Shown piece after piece: positions 1 through 7,872 of a stretch of DNA of 64,000 bases (its first letter is position 1; the number at the start of each line of letters is the position of its first letter). A program made the translations under genes and the position numbers. Below the pieces are notes generated by a model. That model had not been told where the DNA came from. It saw nothing but the letters and a program-made list of their open reading frames with translations, and made no database searches. The stretch covers positions 4,464,001 to 4,528,000 of the forward strand of contig NZ_JACHMM010000001.1 of assembly GCF_014204975.1 (NCBI RefSeq), in the 5' to 3' direction. Source of the DNA: Jiangella mangrovi. Its GTDB lineage: Bacteria; Actinomycetota; Actinomycetes; Jiangellales; Jiangellaceae.

Positions 1-1
1 G

Positions 2-325
2 GTGATCGTCGATGCCGGGCGGGTGCTGGCCGAGGGAACGCCCGCCGAGCTGACCAGCGGCGTGTCCGACGACGTCATCCGGTTCGGCGGACCTCCGCGG
101 CTGGACGTCGCGTCGCTGCGGGCCGCGCTGCCGGACGGCGCGGTGGTGCGCGAGGTGACGCCGGGCGCGTACGAGGTGGCCGCCGTCGTGGACCCGCGGC
201 TGCTGGCGACGCTGACGTCCTGGTGCGCGGCCAACGACATCCTGGCCGAGGGCCTGCAGGTGGGTCACCGGTCGCTGGAGGACGTGTACCTGGAGCTGAT
301 CGGCGCGGGGAGGCCGGCCCGGTGA
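2..325 (+). CDS. ABC transporter ATP-binding protein, C-terminal fragment
   Basis: Only the last ~107 residues are inside the window; the nucleotide-binding core lies to the left. The visible part opens with a segment typical of the end of the ABC ATPase domain (VDAGRVLAEGTPAEL, after the H-loop region), followed by the accessory C-terminal domain of DrrA/CcmA-type exporter ATPases ending SLEDVYLELIG. That SLED.(V/F) ending is common in ATPases that partner ABC-2 permeases. The stop codon overlaps the GTG of the next gene (GTGA), so the two are translationally coupled and form one exporter. The substrate cannot be told. The first codon shown is not the true start. Confidence 0.85.
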   Translation: MIVDAGRVLAEGTPAELTSGVSDDVIRFGGPPRLDVASLRAALPDGAVVREVTPGAYEVAAVVDPRLLATLTSWCAANDILAEGLQVGHRSLEDVYLELIGAGRPAR

Positions 326-1092
326 GCGGGTCTTCGGTGTTCGCGCCCGCGCCAGGAGGTGCGCCGGTCGGGCGGATGCTGCTCGCCCAGACGCTGTTCG
401 AGGTCCGGCTGCTGGTGCGCAACGGCGAGCAGCTGCTGCTGACGGCCGCGATCCCCGTGGTGCTGCTGTGGCTGCTGACGGCCGCGCCGGTGTTCGACAC
501 GGGCGCGTATTCGCGGGTGGACTTCCTGGTGCCGGGGATCCTGGCGCTCTGCGTGATGTCGACGGCGTTCACGTCGCTGGCGATCGCGACGGCGTACGAG
601 CGCCGCTACGGCGCACTGAAGCGGCTGGCGGCGTCGCCGCTCCCCCGGTGGGCGTTGCTGCTGGCCAAGGCGCTGACGGTGCTGGTGGTCGAGGCCCTGC
701 AGGTGGCGGTGGTGTGCGGGCTCGGGCTGGCGCTGGGCTGGCGGCCTTCGGGGTCCGCAGTGTCGGTGGCGGTGCTGCTGGTCGTGGGGACGCTGGCGTT
801 CGCCGGGCTGGGACTGCTGATGGCCGGGACACTGCGCGCGGAGGCGACGCTGGCGGCGGCGAACCTGGTGTACCTGTTGCTGCTGGTGCTCGGTGGCGTG
901 GTGATTCCGCTGTCCGGGTTCCCGTCGGGCGTGCGGGCGGTCGTGGAGCTGACGCCGACGGGGGCGCTGGCCGATGGCCTGCGGTCGGTTCTCGCCGACG
1001 GCGACGGGCTGCCGTGGGGCTCGGTGGCCGTGCTGGCCGTGTGGGCGGTCACCGGCCTGGCCGCTGCGGCGCGCTGGTTCCGCTGGGAGTAG
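322..1092 (+). CDS. ABC-2 type transporter permease
   Basis: 256-residue integral membrane protein, partner of the ATPase just upstream. About six hydrophobic segments can be seen (near residues 35-50, 68-90, 115-140, 148-165, 178-200 and 232-250), the usual topology of ABC-2 permeases. The cytoplasmic stretch YERRYGALKRLAASPLPRW (residues ~91-109) is the conserved loop of the DrrB/NodJ type. I chose the GTG at 322 because it overlaps the upstream stop. In actinobacteria an ABC exporter pair often sits near ctaA and ctaB, as here. Substrate unknown; drugs, lipids or a cofactor are possible. Confidence 0.85.
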   Translation: MSGSSVFAPAPGGAPVGRMLLAQTLFEVRLLVRNGEQLLLTAAIPVVLLWLLTAAPVFDTGAYSRVDFLVPGILALCVMSTAFTSLAIATAYERRYGALKRLAASPLPRWALLLAKALTVLVVEALQVAVVCGLGLALGWRPSGSAVSVAVLLVVGTLAFAGLGLLMAGTLRAEATLAAANLVYLLLLVLGGVVIPLSGFPSGVRAVVELTPTGALADGLRSVLADGDGLPWGSVAVLAVWAVTGLAAAARWFRWE

Positions 1093-1578
1093 CGGCGGGG
1101 CGCCCGCTTCGACGGTGCCGTCAGGAGGGACTTCTTCCCGCCCTGACGAGGAGAAGTCCCACCCGACGAGTGTCGTGGGCGAGCTACTGCTGCTCTGGCG
1201 GTAGTAACCCGCCCACGACGACCTGGCGAGGTCGGGGGCGCTTGCTGGGCCGCCCACCACGATTTCCCGAGCCCCAACACGCCTGCAATCGTGTCGAGGC
1301 TCGGGTAATCCTCGTGATGTAGCGGATCGTTGATGATCATCGCCGCCCGCAGCCCACCAAGGCGGGACGAAACGGACGCGGAGGGGGCGAGGCGTCCCCA
1401 GGCTCTCCCCGTCCCCCTGATAGCTGCCAGGTTCTTGGCCGCGTGCGTGCGGGTCAAGTCGAAGCCCCCAACCACGCGGTCGAGTAAGCACAGGGGCGCC
1501 GACTTGAGGCGCAGGTGCGCGGCTAAGACACTGAGCAGCAGGGGGACGGGGAGCCGACCTCAGCCCCCCGGCAGAACC
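1093..1578. other. 486-bp gene-free spacer with several strong inverted repeats
   Basis: The spacer lies between the convergent ends of the exporter operon and the PH-domain operon. No reading frame here looks like a gene. It contains: two mutually exclusive hairpins (1120-1147 and 1127-1160); a 10-bp stem at 1172-1181/1210-1219 with a secondary inner stem; an imperfect palindrome at 1256-1320 whose arms are CCCGAGCC/GGCTCGGG plus ACACG/CGTGT; and a long imperfect inverted repeat at about 1382-1574. Some of this may be bidirectional termination, but it is far more structure than that needs. Confidence 0.7.
1405..1553. repeat. Long imperfect palindrome (~149 bp, perhaps 190 bp)
   Basis: Outer arms 1405-1419 and 1539-1553 are 15-bp perfect inverted repeats (CTCCCCGTCCCCCTG and its complement). 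The similarity continues inwards: TCAAGTCG at 1454-1461 pairs with CGACTTGA at 1500-1507, GCCCC pairs with GGGGC near the centre, and the stretches between are recognisably complementary with mismatches. Weaker similarity continues outwards to about 1382 and 1574. No transposase remnant is recognisable. It could be a MITE-like element, a large structured RNA, or a terminator array for the minus-strand operon ending at 1579. Confidence 0.65.
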
Positions 1579-3177
1579 TCAGGACGTGTTCCCGACGTCC
1601 TCCGGCGGGGCGTCGCGGACGAGGAAGGGGGCGAGCAGGCCGGGGACGGCGTCGGCGCCGAACTCGAGGACCTCCTGCTCGTCGGCGTCGATGACGGAGT
1701 AGCGGCGGGCGCCGGCCGCGGTGGTGGCCGTGAGCGTCATGAGCCCGGCCCGGCGCTGGAAGACCGACTGACTCACCCGCCAGCCGATGATGCCCTGCCG
1801 CTGCAGGTACACGGTCGCCTTGCGGACGCTGCCCTTGCGCGCGACCAGGTAGGCGTCGTCGAGGTCGTGGCCGAGCGAGCGGTAGGCGTCGTGGGCCAGC
1901 AGCACCAGCGCGACGCACAGGCCGGCCGCCAGCACCGCCAGCACGACCGCCCAGAAGGTGCGCACCGGCGAGCCGAACGACAGCCAGACGATGACGCCCG
2001 CCAGCACGAGGTCGGCCGCGAGCGCCCACCGCAGCCGCCGGGTCCGGGCCGCCTGCGGGTGCGGCCGCAGCCGGCCACCGGGACGGACGCCGGCGACCGC
2101 CGCCGCGACCGAGGCCGCGACCGTCATGGGCGCCGCCGGCAGCAGCGTCGACGCCTCGGACTTGGCGTCGGTGCGCAGTCCCGTGGTGACGACGTCGACG
2201 CGGGCCGCGCCGGCGGAGCGGACGCCGAGCGGCTCGACGATCTCGACACCCCGGACCCGGCGTTCCTCGATGCTCACCGACCTGGTCGTGAGCAGGCCGC
2301 GCCGGACCCGCAGCGTCCCTCCGGGCTCACGCTCGAGCCGGTAGTTCCACCATGCCTCGAGCGTGAGCGCGAGCATGGCGACCATGCCGACCAGCACGAA
2401 CACCCCGGCGAACAGCAGCAGCGTCTGCGTGGCGCCGATGCGTTCGACGACGTCGCGGGTGTAGTCGACCGGCAGGCTCTCGCGGCCGAACCAGTCGAGC
2501 ACCTGGAACATGCCGCCGACCGCAGCGCCGGCGACCGCGAACGTCCAGAACGAGAGCGGCGCGAACCGCAGCCAGGCCGGGTTCCAGGTCGCCAGCGTCC
2601 GCACGCCGGGCTCGGCACCGTCGGCGGTGGCGAGCGGGCGGTCGAGCAGCAGCGCCCGCAGCCGCTCGGCCTCCTCGCGGTGGACGGGGTCGAGCACGAG
2701 CGTCTGCTGCGGTTGGCCGGGCCCGGCCTCCATGCCCTCGCCGGTGCCGATGCTGACCTTGACCAGTCCGAACGCCCGCTGCACCGGCTCCGCCGACAGG
2801 TCGACCGTGCGGATGCGCTCGCGGGCGAGCGAGCGCTTCGAGGTGAAGATCCAGCCCTTGTGCAGTTCCATGCGTGTGGGGGTGACGCGGTAGCGGGTGT
2901 GCCGCCAGCGCACGTGGTCGGCGATGCCCGCGCCGACCACCGCGACCACCACCGCCGGCACCACGAACGCCAGCGCGATGCCGTAGGACACGCCGGCGCC
3001 GACACCGATGACGACGGGCGTGCCGCTGGCCAGCGCGAGGCCGAGCACCCAGACGACCGTGACCTTGACGGTGTCGCGGTGCAGTGCCAGCCAGTCGGGC
3101 TCGCGGCCCGCCGCCGGGGCGCTCCCGGACGACACCGGGCCGGGCTGCGCCGGGCCGGAGTGCGCCGGGTCGCTCAC
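1579..3177 (-). CDS. PH (bPH2/YdbS-T-like) domain membrane protein, large subunit-like
   Basis: 532 residues. Two hydrophobic pairs (about residues 45-85 and 210-280) and another near 385-430 separate bacterial PH domains; a PH signature (RYRVTPTRMELHKG then RERIRTVDLSAEPVQRAFGL) is clear near residues 100-150, and a second (SIEERRVRGVEIVEPLG) near 310. This is the YdbT architecture, usually paired with a YdbS-like small protein, as here. The GTG at 3177 overlaps the stop of the small partner, so the two are coupled. In Bacillus, YdbS/YdbT protect against some antimicrobial peptides, but a role here is inference. The long in-frame extension upstream of 3177 is the antisense or other-frame shadow of the small gene. 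Confidence 0.8.
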   Translation of the reverse strand: MSDPAHSGPAQPGPVSSGSAPAAGREPDWLALHRDTVKVTVVWVLGLALASGTPVVIGVGAGVSYGIALAFVVPAVVVAVVGAGIADHVRWRHTRYRVTPTRMELHKGWIFTSKRSLARERIRTVDLSAEPVQRAFGLVKVSIGTGEGMEAGPGQPQQTLVLDPVHREEAERLRALLLDRPLATADGAEPGVRTLATWNPAWLRFAPLSFWTFAVAGAAVGGMFQVLDWFGRESLPVDYTRDVVERIGATQTLLLFAGVFVLVGMVAMLALTLEAWWNYRLEREPGGTLRVRRGLLTTRSVSIEERRVRGVEIVEPLGVRSAGAARVDVVTTGLRTDAKSEASTLLPAAPMTVAASVAAAVAGVRPGGRLRPHPQAARTRRLRWALAADLVLAGVIVWLSFGSPVRTFWAVVLAVLAAGLCVALVLLAHDAYRSLGHDLDDAYLVARKGSVRKATVYLQRQGIIGWRVSQSVFQRRAGLMTLTATTAAGARRYSVIDADEQEVLEFGADAVPGLLAPFLVRDAPPEDVGNTS

Positions 3178-3668
3178 GTCGCGTCGCCCGGGGTCTCGTG
3201 CGTGATGCGGGTGAGCTCCTCGGCGAGGTCGGCCGCCTGCTCGTGGTCGAGACCCTCGATCTTGACCGCCCCCGCCGACGACGCCGTGGTCACTGTGACG
3301 GTCGACAGCCCGAACGCCCGCTGCAGCGGCCCGCGGGCGGTGTCGACGGTCTGGATGCGCGACATCGGCGCCACCCGCCAGACCTGCCACAGCACGCCGC
3401 CACGGGTGTAGACGGCCTGGTCGGTGACCTCCCAGCGGTGGATCCGGAACCACCACGGCGGCAGCAGGACGAGCGCCACCAGCCCCAGGACCGCGAGCAC
3501 GGCCGCCGGGATCAGGAACCACGGCCGCGCCGGCGCGATGAGCAGGCCCAGAACCAGCAGCGGCACCACCACGACGGCCGTCAGCACCGCCACCTGCGCC
3601 CGCCACCAGCCCATCACCCGCTGGTCCAGCCAGTTCCGGGGCGGTCGCAGCCGAGTGCCGCCGCTCAT
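3174..3668 (-). CDS. PH (bPH2/YdbS-like) domain membrane protein, small partner
   Basis: 164 residues: a short cytoplasmic N terminus, two adjacent membrane helices (about residues 25-75), then one bacterial PH domain with the characteristic HRWEVTDQAVYTRGG and MSRIQTVDTARGPLQRAFGL strings. I chose the ATG at 3668 because a GGGAGG ribosome-binding site lies 8 nt upstream; in-frame codons to 3791 look non-coding. It overlaps the larger PH-domain gene by 4 bp and must form an operon with it. Confidence 0.82.
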   Translation of the reverse strand: MSGGTRLRPPRNWLDQRVMGWWRAQVAVLTAVVVVPLLVLGLLIAPARPWFLIPAAVLAVLGLVALVLLPPWWFRIHRWEVTDQAVYTRGGVLWQVWRVAPMSRIQTVDTARGPLQRAFGLSTVTVTTASSAGAVKIEGLDHEQAADLAEELTRITHETPGDAT

Positions 3669-3776
3669 GTCCGTTGCCTCCCGCAGCTCGTCGCGACAAG
3701 CGGGACCGGCGCCCGAGGTCACCGGTGTGCCCACGGCGACCCTCGCGGCGATCATGACCGGCCCGCAGACGCACGG

Positions 3777-4095
3777 TATCGGAGCCGTCACGCCGAGGCG
3801 ACCGAAGCGGGACGAACCATGCCGTCGCGCCGGCCGAAGACCGACCGGCCACGGCCGGCGGGTCGCGGTCGTCGCGGCAGCGGCAGGCCCCGCGCGAGGC
3901 GACCTCGCGCTCGACGAGGATGGCGCCGACGGCAGTGCCGATGGCGGTGCCGACGGCGGCCCGCTCCCCCACGCCCGGCCGCGCGGCGGAGCGCTCGCCG
4001 TCGAGCGGCACGGCGCCCAGCAGGACCAGCGCGACCGCGATGACGGCGGCAGCGGCCACCCGGACGGGGCGGGAGGGTGCGGATCGAGAGGTCAT
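3777..4095 (-). pseudogene. Possible decayed small membrane protein ORF
   Basis: From the ATG at 4095 the first ~70 codons show the strong G/C third-position bias of real genes here and encode a basic N terminus, a hydrophobic helix (VAAAAVIAVALVLLGAVPL) and a second apolar stretch (AVGTAIGTAVGAILVEREV). After about residue 75 the bias weakens and the frame simply runs on through the shadow of the PH-domain genes without a stop of its own. It may be the remnant of a longer protein (a sensor kinase N terminus is one possibility) or chance. No ribosome-binding site is evident. The right limit given is approximate. The rest of the 3669-4334 spacer shows no gene. Confidence 0.25.
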
Positions 4096-4258
4096 GGACC
4101 GGACGCTAAGCCGGAATCACCCCGCTCCGGCCGATTCTGGCTTTGCCCGAACGACCAGGGCGTTTGCCCGAGTCAGGGCTACCCGAGACACCATCCGAAA
4201 GCCCCGCAGGGCCAACCACCGGGCTAATCCCGGCCGCCAACGGGCAAAGCGCCGACCC

Positions 4259-4264
4259 TTGACA
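4259..4264 (+). promoter_or_regulatory. Candidate -35 box for ctaA
   Basis: A perfect TTGACA lies 71 bp before the ctaA start, but no convincing -10 hexamer sits 16-19 bp downstream, so the promoter call is weak. A 10-bp inverted repeat (GCTTTGCCCG at 4140-4149, complement at 4241-4250) brackets the region just upstream. Confidence 0.25.
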
Positions 4265-4334
4265 GGACCCCCGACTGTGAGGCAGCCGACCCCGCCCCGG
4301 AGATCGCGACCGGCCGCCGGGTCCCTACCATGAC

Positions 4335-5309
4335 GTGGTGACCACGACCGTCCCCACGACCCCGGCTCCGGCGCCCGGGCGTCCGCCCGGCCGAGCCGCG
4401 CGGCTGGTCCGGTGGCTCCCGCTGCCGTCGGAGGCGACGCTGCGCAAGCTGGCCGTCGCGTCGCTGGTCACGCAGGCCGGCATCATCGTGACCGGCGGAG
4501 CGGTGCGACTGACCGACTCGGGGCTCGGCTGCCCGGACTGGCCGCACTGCACCGCGGGCTCGCTGACCGCGACCTCTGAGATGGGCGTGCACGGGGCCAT
4601 CGAGTTCGGCAACCGCATGCTCACGTTCGTCGTGGGCGCGGTCGCCTTCCTCATGCTGGTCGCGGTCCTGCGCACCCTGACCTCGGACCGGCCGCGCCGC
4701 GACCTGGTCGTGCTGTCGGCGGTGCTGCTCGGCGTGGTGCCGGCACAGGCGGTCGTCGGCGGCATCACCGTGTGGACCGACCTGAACCCGTGGGTCGTGA
4801 TGTTCCACTTCCTGGTGTCGGCCGCGCTGGTCGGCGTCGCGACGGTCCTGGTCAGGAGGACGCAGTGGCCACTGGGCGCGGTGCCGGGGCGGGTCGGCCA
4901 GCCGTGGCTCGAGCGGCTGGGCCTGCTCACACTGGTCGTGACGGCCGTCGCGGTCTACCTGGGCGCCGTCGTCACCGGCAGCGGCCCGCACGCCGGCGAC
5001 CCCGACTCGAAGCGCACCGGCCTGGACGTCGCCGTCGTCACCCAGGTGCACGCCGACTCCGTGCTGCTGCTCATCGGCATCTCGGTCGGCCTCTGGTTCA
5101 CCGCCCGGGCGCTGGGCTCCCCCGGCCGGGCCGCGACCGCGGCCGCCGTGCTGCTCGCCGTCGAGTTCGGGCAGGGCCTCATCGGCATCGTGCAGTACCG
5201 CCTCGAGCTGCCGGAGCTGCTCGTCGGCCTGCACATGCTCGGCGCCGCCCTGATGGTGATGGCCGCGACCGACGCCTGGCTCGCCACCCGCTGGCTCCCG
5301 TCGCGCTGA
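4335..5309 (+). CDS. ctaA: Heme A synthase (COX15/CtaA)
   Basis: 324-residue polytopic membrane enzyme that oxidises the C8 methyl of heme O to the formyl group of heme A for cytochrome aa3 oxidase. The Cys pair loop RLTDSGLGCPDWPHC (residues ~56-70, CX5C) and the heme-ligand histidine regions (HGAIEFGNR near residue 86, MFHFLVSAAL near 157, TQVHADSVLL near 235, VGLHMLGAAL near 298) are present, in eight predicted helices. The start is GTG at 4335 or 4338; the nearby ATG at 4330 is closed by a stop. There is no obvious Shine-Dalgarno, so the transcript may be leaderless. Its partner ctaB lies 1.4 kb downstream on the other strand. Confidence 0.95.
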   Translation: MVTTTVPTTPAPAPGRPPGRAARLVRWLPLPSEATLRKLAVASLVTQAGIIVTGGAVRLTDSGLGCPDWPHCTAGSLTATSEMGVHGAIEFGNRMLTFVVGAVAFLMLVAVLRTLTSDRPRRDLVVLSAVLLGVVPAQAVVGGITVWTDLNPWVVMFHFLVSAALVGVATVLVRRTQWPLGAVPGRVGQPWLERLGLLTLVVTAVAVYLGAVVTGSGPHAGDPDSKRTGLDVAVVTQVHADSVLLLIGISVGLWFTARALGSPGRAATAAAVLLAVEFGQGLIGIVQYRLELPELLVGLHMLGAALMVMAATDAWLATRWLPSR

Positions 5310-5409
5310 CGCACGCCGAGCCGACCACCCAGGACCACGTCCGTTTGGCCCGGTGTGACCCGGGTACCTCCCTGGCAGCAATCCTGCCGCCTTGGGAGGT
5401 GTGTCGAAC

Positions 5410-5667
5410 ATGAGTATCGGCCTCGGAGTGTTCCTGATGGCACTGGGCCTGATCCTGGCCCTCGGTGTCCGGGACCGGCTGTCCGACTTCGATCTCAGCA
5501 TGATCGGCTGGGTGCTCACCGGCGTCGGTGCCCTGGCCATCGTCGTCTCCGTCATGATCACGTCGATGCGGACCCGTGGCCGCCGGACGACGGAGTACGT
5601 CGATCGTCCCCGCACGACGGAGTACGTCGAGCGCCGCGAGCGCCGCGACGACATCGACCCCATCTGA
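5410..5667 (+). CDS. DUF6458 family small membrane protein
   Basis: 85 residues with two helices (SIGLGVFLMALGLILALGV, and MIGWVLTGVGALAIVVSVMI after a short DFDLS linker), then a charged tail in which the string RTTEYV occurs twice. This layout matches the small actinobacterial DUF6458 family; function unknown. The ATG at 5410 has GGGAGGT 9 nt upstream, which decides the start over the in-frame ATG-like codon at 5392. Confidence 0.8.
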   Translation: MSIGLGVFLMALGLILALGVRDRLSDFDLSMIGWVLTGVGALAIVVSVMITSMRTRGRRTTEYVDRPRTTEYVERRERRDDIDPI

Positions 5668-5677
5668 TCCACCGTGC

Positions 5678-5710
5678 TGACGCTGAGGCCACCTGTCGGC
5701 CTCAGCGTCA
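5678..5710. terminator. Bidirectional hairpin terminator
   Basis: Perfect 13-bp stem (TGACGCTGAGGCC and complement) with a 7-nt loop between two convergent genes, one ending at 5667 (+) and one at 5718 (-). There is no T-tract, as is usual for actinobacterial terminators. Confidence 0.85.
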
Positions 5711-5717
5711 ACACGTC

Positions 5718-6686
5718 TCAGGAGTCCGCGGCCGAAATCAGCGCCTGCGCGAACCACTCCATGGTCGCGACGCTGCCGGAGCGGACCTGGCCGGCGGGCC
5801 AGTCGTTGATGACGCCGACCAGCTCCCAGTACCGCTCGACCCGGCGGTCGGAGAAGAGGGCGATCTGCTCCCCCAGCTCGCGCCGGAAGCCGTCACCGTC
5901 GGACACCCCACGAGCGTGCGCGAACCGGGGCGCCAGCTGGTCGGCCACCAGCCGGCCCTCCGGCGACGACGGTGCCACCTCGGCCGTCAGCAACGGCGTC
6001 ACCAGCTCGGCCACGCTCTCGTACAGCGCCACCTCAGCAGGCGACGGACCGGACGACCCCGACGGCGCAGCACCAGACCCCGCCTCCGCCATCTGCCGCA
6101 CCCGCGCCCGGTAGGACGGGTCCCGCACCAGCTCGGCCAGCTCGACCCAGGCCTCGACCTGGGCGGGCGTGGGGTCGTCGGGCAGGTCCACCCGCACCGA
6201 GCGCATCCGCGACGCGAACACCGGGTCGGTGTCCAGACCCTCGAAGGTGGACGACCAGTAGTCGTCGATGATCTGCTGCCGCTCGGCGGCGGACAGGTGG
6301 GCCAGGCGGTTCATGAGATCGAGCTCCTCGTGGTCGTCGATCCCCAGCGCGGCGACCGCGCGCAGCACCGAGCGCCGGGTCCGGAGCAGCCGGATCTGCG
6401 CGTCGAGGGCGGCGGCGTGCGCCGTCGCCATGTCGGCCAGCGTCAGCGTCCGGTCGAGGACCCGCCGCACGGTCGCGAGGTCGATGCCGAGCTCGCGCAG
6501 GGTACGGACGAGGTCCAGCCGGGCCAGGGCGACGGTGTCGTAGCGGCGGTAGCCGGCCGGGGATCGGTCGGTGGGCGGCACCAGCCCGATGTCGGCGTAG
6601 TACCTGATCGTCTTCACCGGGAGTCCGGTGCGCCGGGCCAGGTCGCCGATGCTCAGGAAGGAACCGTCGTCGTTCACACCCACCAC
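5718..6686 (-). CDS. MerR-family transcriptional regulator
   Basis: 322 residues. The N terminus is a classic MerR winged helix-turn-helix (FLSIGDLARRTGLPVKTIRYY, then GYRRYDTVALARLDLVRTLRELGI), followed by the dimerisation coiled coil and a long helical effector domain of about 200 residues. No cysteine or metal site is seen in the coiled-coil end. Stop-to-start distance from ctaB is only 25 bp on the same strand, so it probably shares the ctaB transcript. The start could be any of three in-frame GTGs at 6686, 6683 or 6677. Target and inducer unknown. Confidence 0.85.
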   Translation of the reverse strand: MVGVNDDGSFLSIGDLARRTGLPVKTIRYYADIGLVPPTDRSPAGYRRYDTVALARLDLVRTLRELGIDLATVRRVLDRTLTLADMATAHAAALDAQIRLLRTRRSVLRAVAALGIDDHEELDLMNRLAHLSAAERQQIIDDYWSSTFEGLDTDPVFASRMRSVRVDLPDDPTPAQVEAWVELAELVRDPSYRARVRQMAEAGSGAAPSGSSGPSPAEVALYESVAELVTPLLTAEVAPSSPEGRLVADQLAPRFAHARGVSDGDGFRRELGEQIALFSDRRVERYWELVGVINDWPAGQVRSGSVATMEWFAQALISAADS

Positions 6687-6711
6687 CGTCGTGTCTCCAG
6701 CGACGGGAGAG

Positions 6712-7665
6712 TCAACCCAGGATCAGCACATCGGCCATGACGGCCGCGAACACCACGGTCAGGTAGGTGATGGAACCGTGGAAGAGCCGCATGGCCGTCA
6801 GTCCGGCACCGTCGGGCATGCGCCGCGCCCGGCCGTACAGGCGGTGCGCCTCGGCCATGAACCAGACGCCGGCCAGCACCGACGCCAGCCCGAAGATCCA
6901 CCCCAACCCGGCCACCGGCCACAGCACGAACGTCGTCGCGACCATGGCCCACGAGTACAGCAGGATCTGCAGCGCCACCACCCGCGGCGTCGCCACGACC
7001 GGCAGCATGGGCACGCCGGCCCGCGCGTAGTCGTCGCGGTAGCGCATGGCCAGCGGCCAGTAGTGCGGAGGCGTCCAGAAGAACACCACCAGGAACAGCA
7101 GCACCGGCGGCCAGTCGAGCGACCCGGTGACCGCCGCCCAGCCGATGAGCGTGGGCACGCAGCCGGCCACGCCGCCCCACACGATGTTCTGCGACGTCCG
7201 CCGCTTGAGCAGCATGGTGTAGACGAGCACGTAGAACAGGTTGGCCGCGATGGTCAGCGCCGCCGCCAGCGCGTTGACCCACACCAGCATGATCGCGACC
7301 GAGGCGGCCAGCAGCGCGGATGCGAACGCGAACGCGGGGTAAGGGGCGACCACGGCACGCGCGAGCGGCCGGCGCCGGGTGCGGTGCATGACGGCGTCGA
7401 TGTCGCGCTCGAGCACCTGGTTGAACGCGTGCGCGCTGCCGCCGGCCAGCGTGCCGGCGACGAGCGTGGCGACGACCAGGCCGAGCGACGGCAGCCCGCG
7501 CTCGGCGAGCACCATGGCCGGGAGTGTCGTGACGAGGAGCAGCTCGACGACGCGCAGCTTCATGAGCGACACGTAGGCGCCGACGACGGAGACCAGCCGT
7601 CCCAGCCGCCCGTGCGGCTCCGGCGCGCGCCGGGTCGCCGGAGAGCGAGGCTCGACGGACGTCAA
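6712..7665 (-). CDS. ctaB: Protoheme IX farnesyltransferase (heme O synthase)
   Basis: 317 residues, UbiA superfamily. It attaches farnesyl diphosphate to heme B to make heme O, the substrate of CtaA. The first prenyl-diphosphate motif is NQVLERDIDAVMHRTRRRPL-like (near residue 98-117) and the second is FFWTPPHYWPLAMRYRDDY (near 203). About nine helices are evident. No ATG or GTG fits the frame; a TTG at 7665 preceded by AAGGTG is the best start. Divergent from tkt, with a 207-bp shared upstream region; this ctaB-tkt arrangement is widespread in actinobacteria. Confidence 0.95.
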   Translation of the reverse strand: MTSVEPRSPATRRAPEPHGRLGRLVSVVGAYVSLMKLRVVELLLVTTLPAMVLAERGLPSLGLVVATLVAGTLAGGSAHAFNQVLERDIDAVMHRTRRRPLARAVVAPYPAFAFASALLAASVAIMLVWVNALAAALTIAANLFYVLVYTMLLKRRTSQNIVWGGVAGCVPTLIGWAAVTGSLDWPPVLLFLVVFFWTPPHYWPLAMRYRDDYARAGVPMLPVVATPRVVALQILLYSWAMVATTFVLWPVAGLGWIFGLASVLAGVWFMAEAHRLYGRARRMPDGAGLTAMRLFHGSITYLTVVFAAVMADVLILG

Positions 7666-7872
7666 CGTTCACCTTCGTGTGGTCGAAGAGACAGGCGGGA
7701 GTGGGAACATCCGCCAGCATGGCCTGTTGAGTCTAACGGTGCGCCCAATCCGCCGAGCGGCCGGGCACGCGTCTGAGTGACGTCGATACGCTCGACCCGT
7801 GAACTGCCGTCTCAGCGACGGCGCAGGAGTGAGACGTAGGGACCCCATCCGCCTGAGAGGAACGTCACGCCG

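Noticed and set aside
606-1475. Minus-strand frame crossing the 1093-1578 spacer that seemed transposase-like
   Set aside because: The first ~60 residues had a faint look of a transposase tail, but no motif holds up, the frame then enters the antisense of the permease gene, and the DNA is better explained by inverted repeats.
4259-4290. Full sigma-70 type promoter for ctaA
   Set aside because: TTGACA is present but no -10 hexamer lies at a useful distance; kept only as a weak -35 candidate.
7809-7835. GTCTCA...TGAGAC dyad upstream of tkt as an operator
   Set aside because: Six-base arms 15 bp apart are common by chance, and nothing else supports a regulator site.
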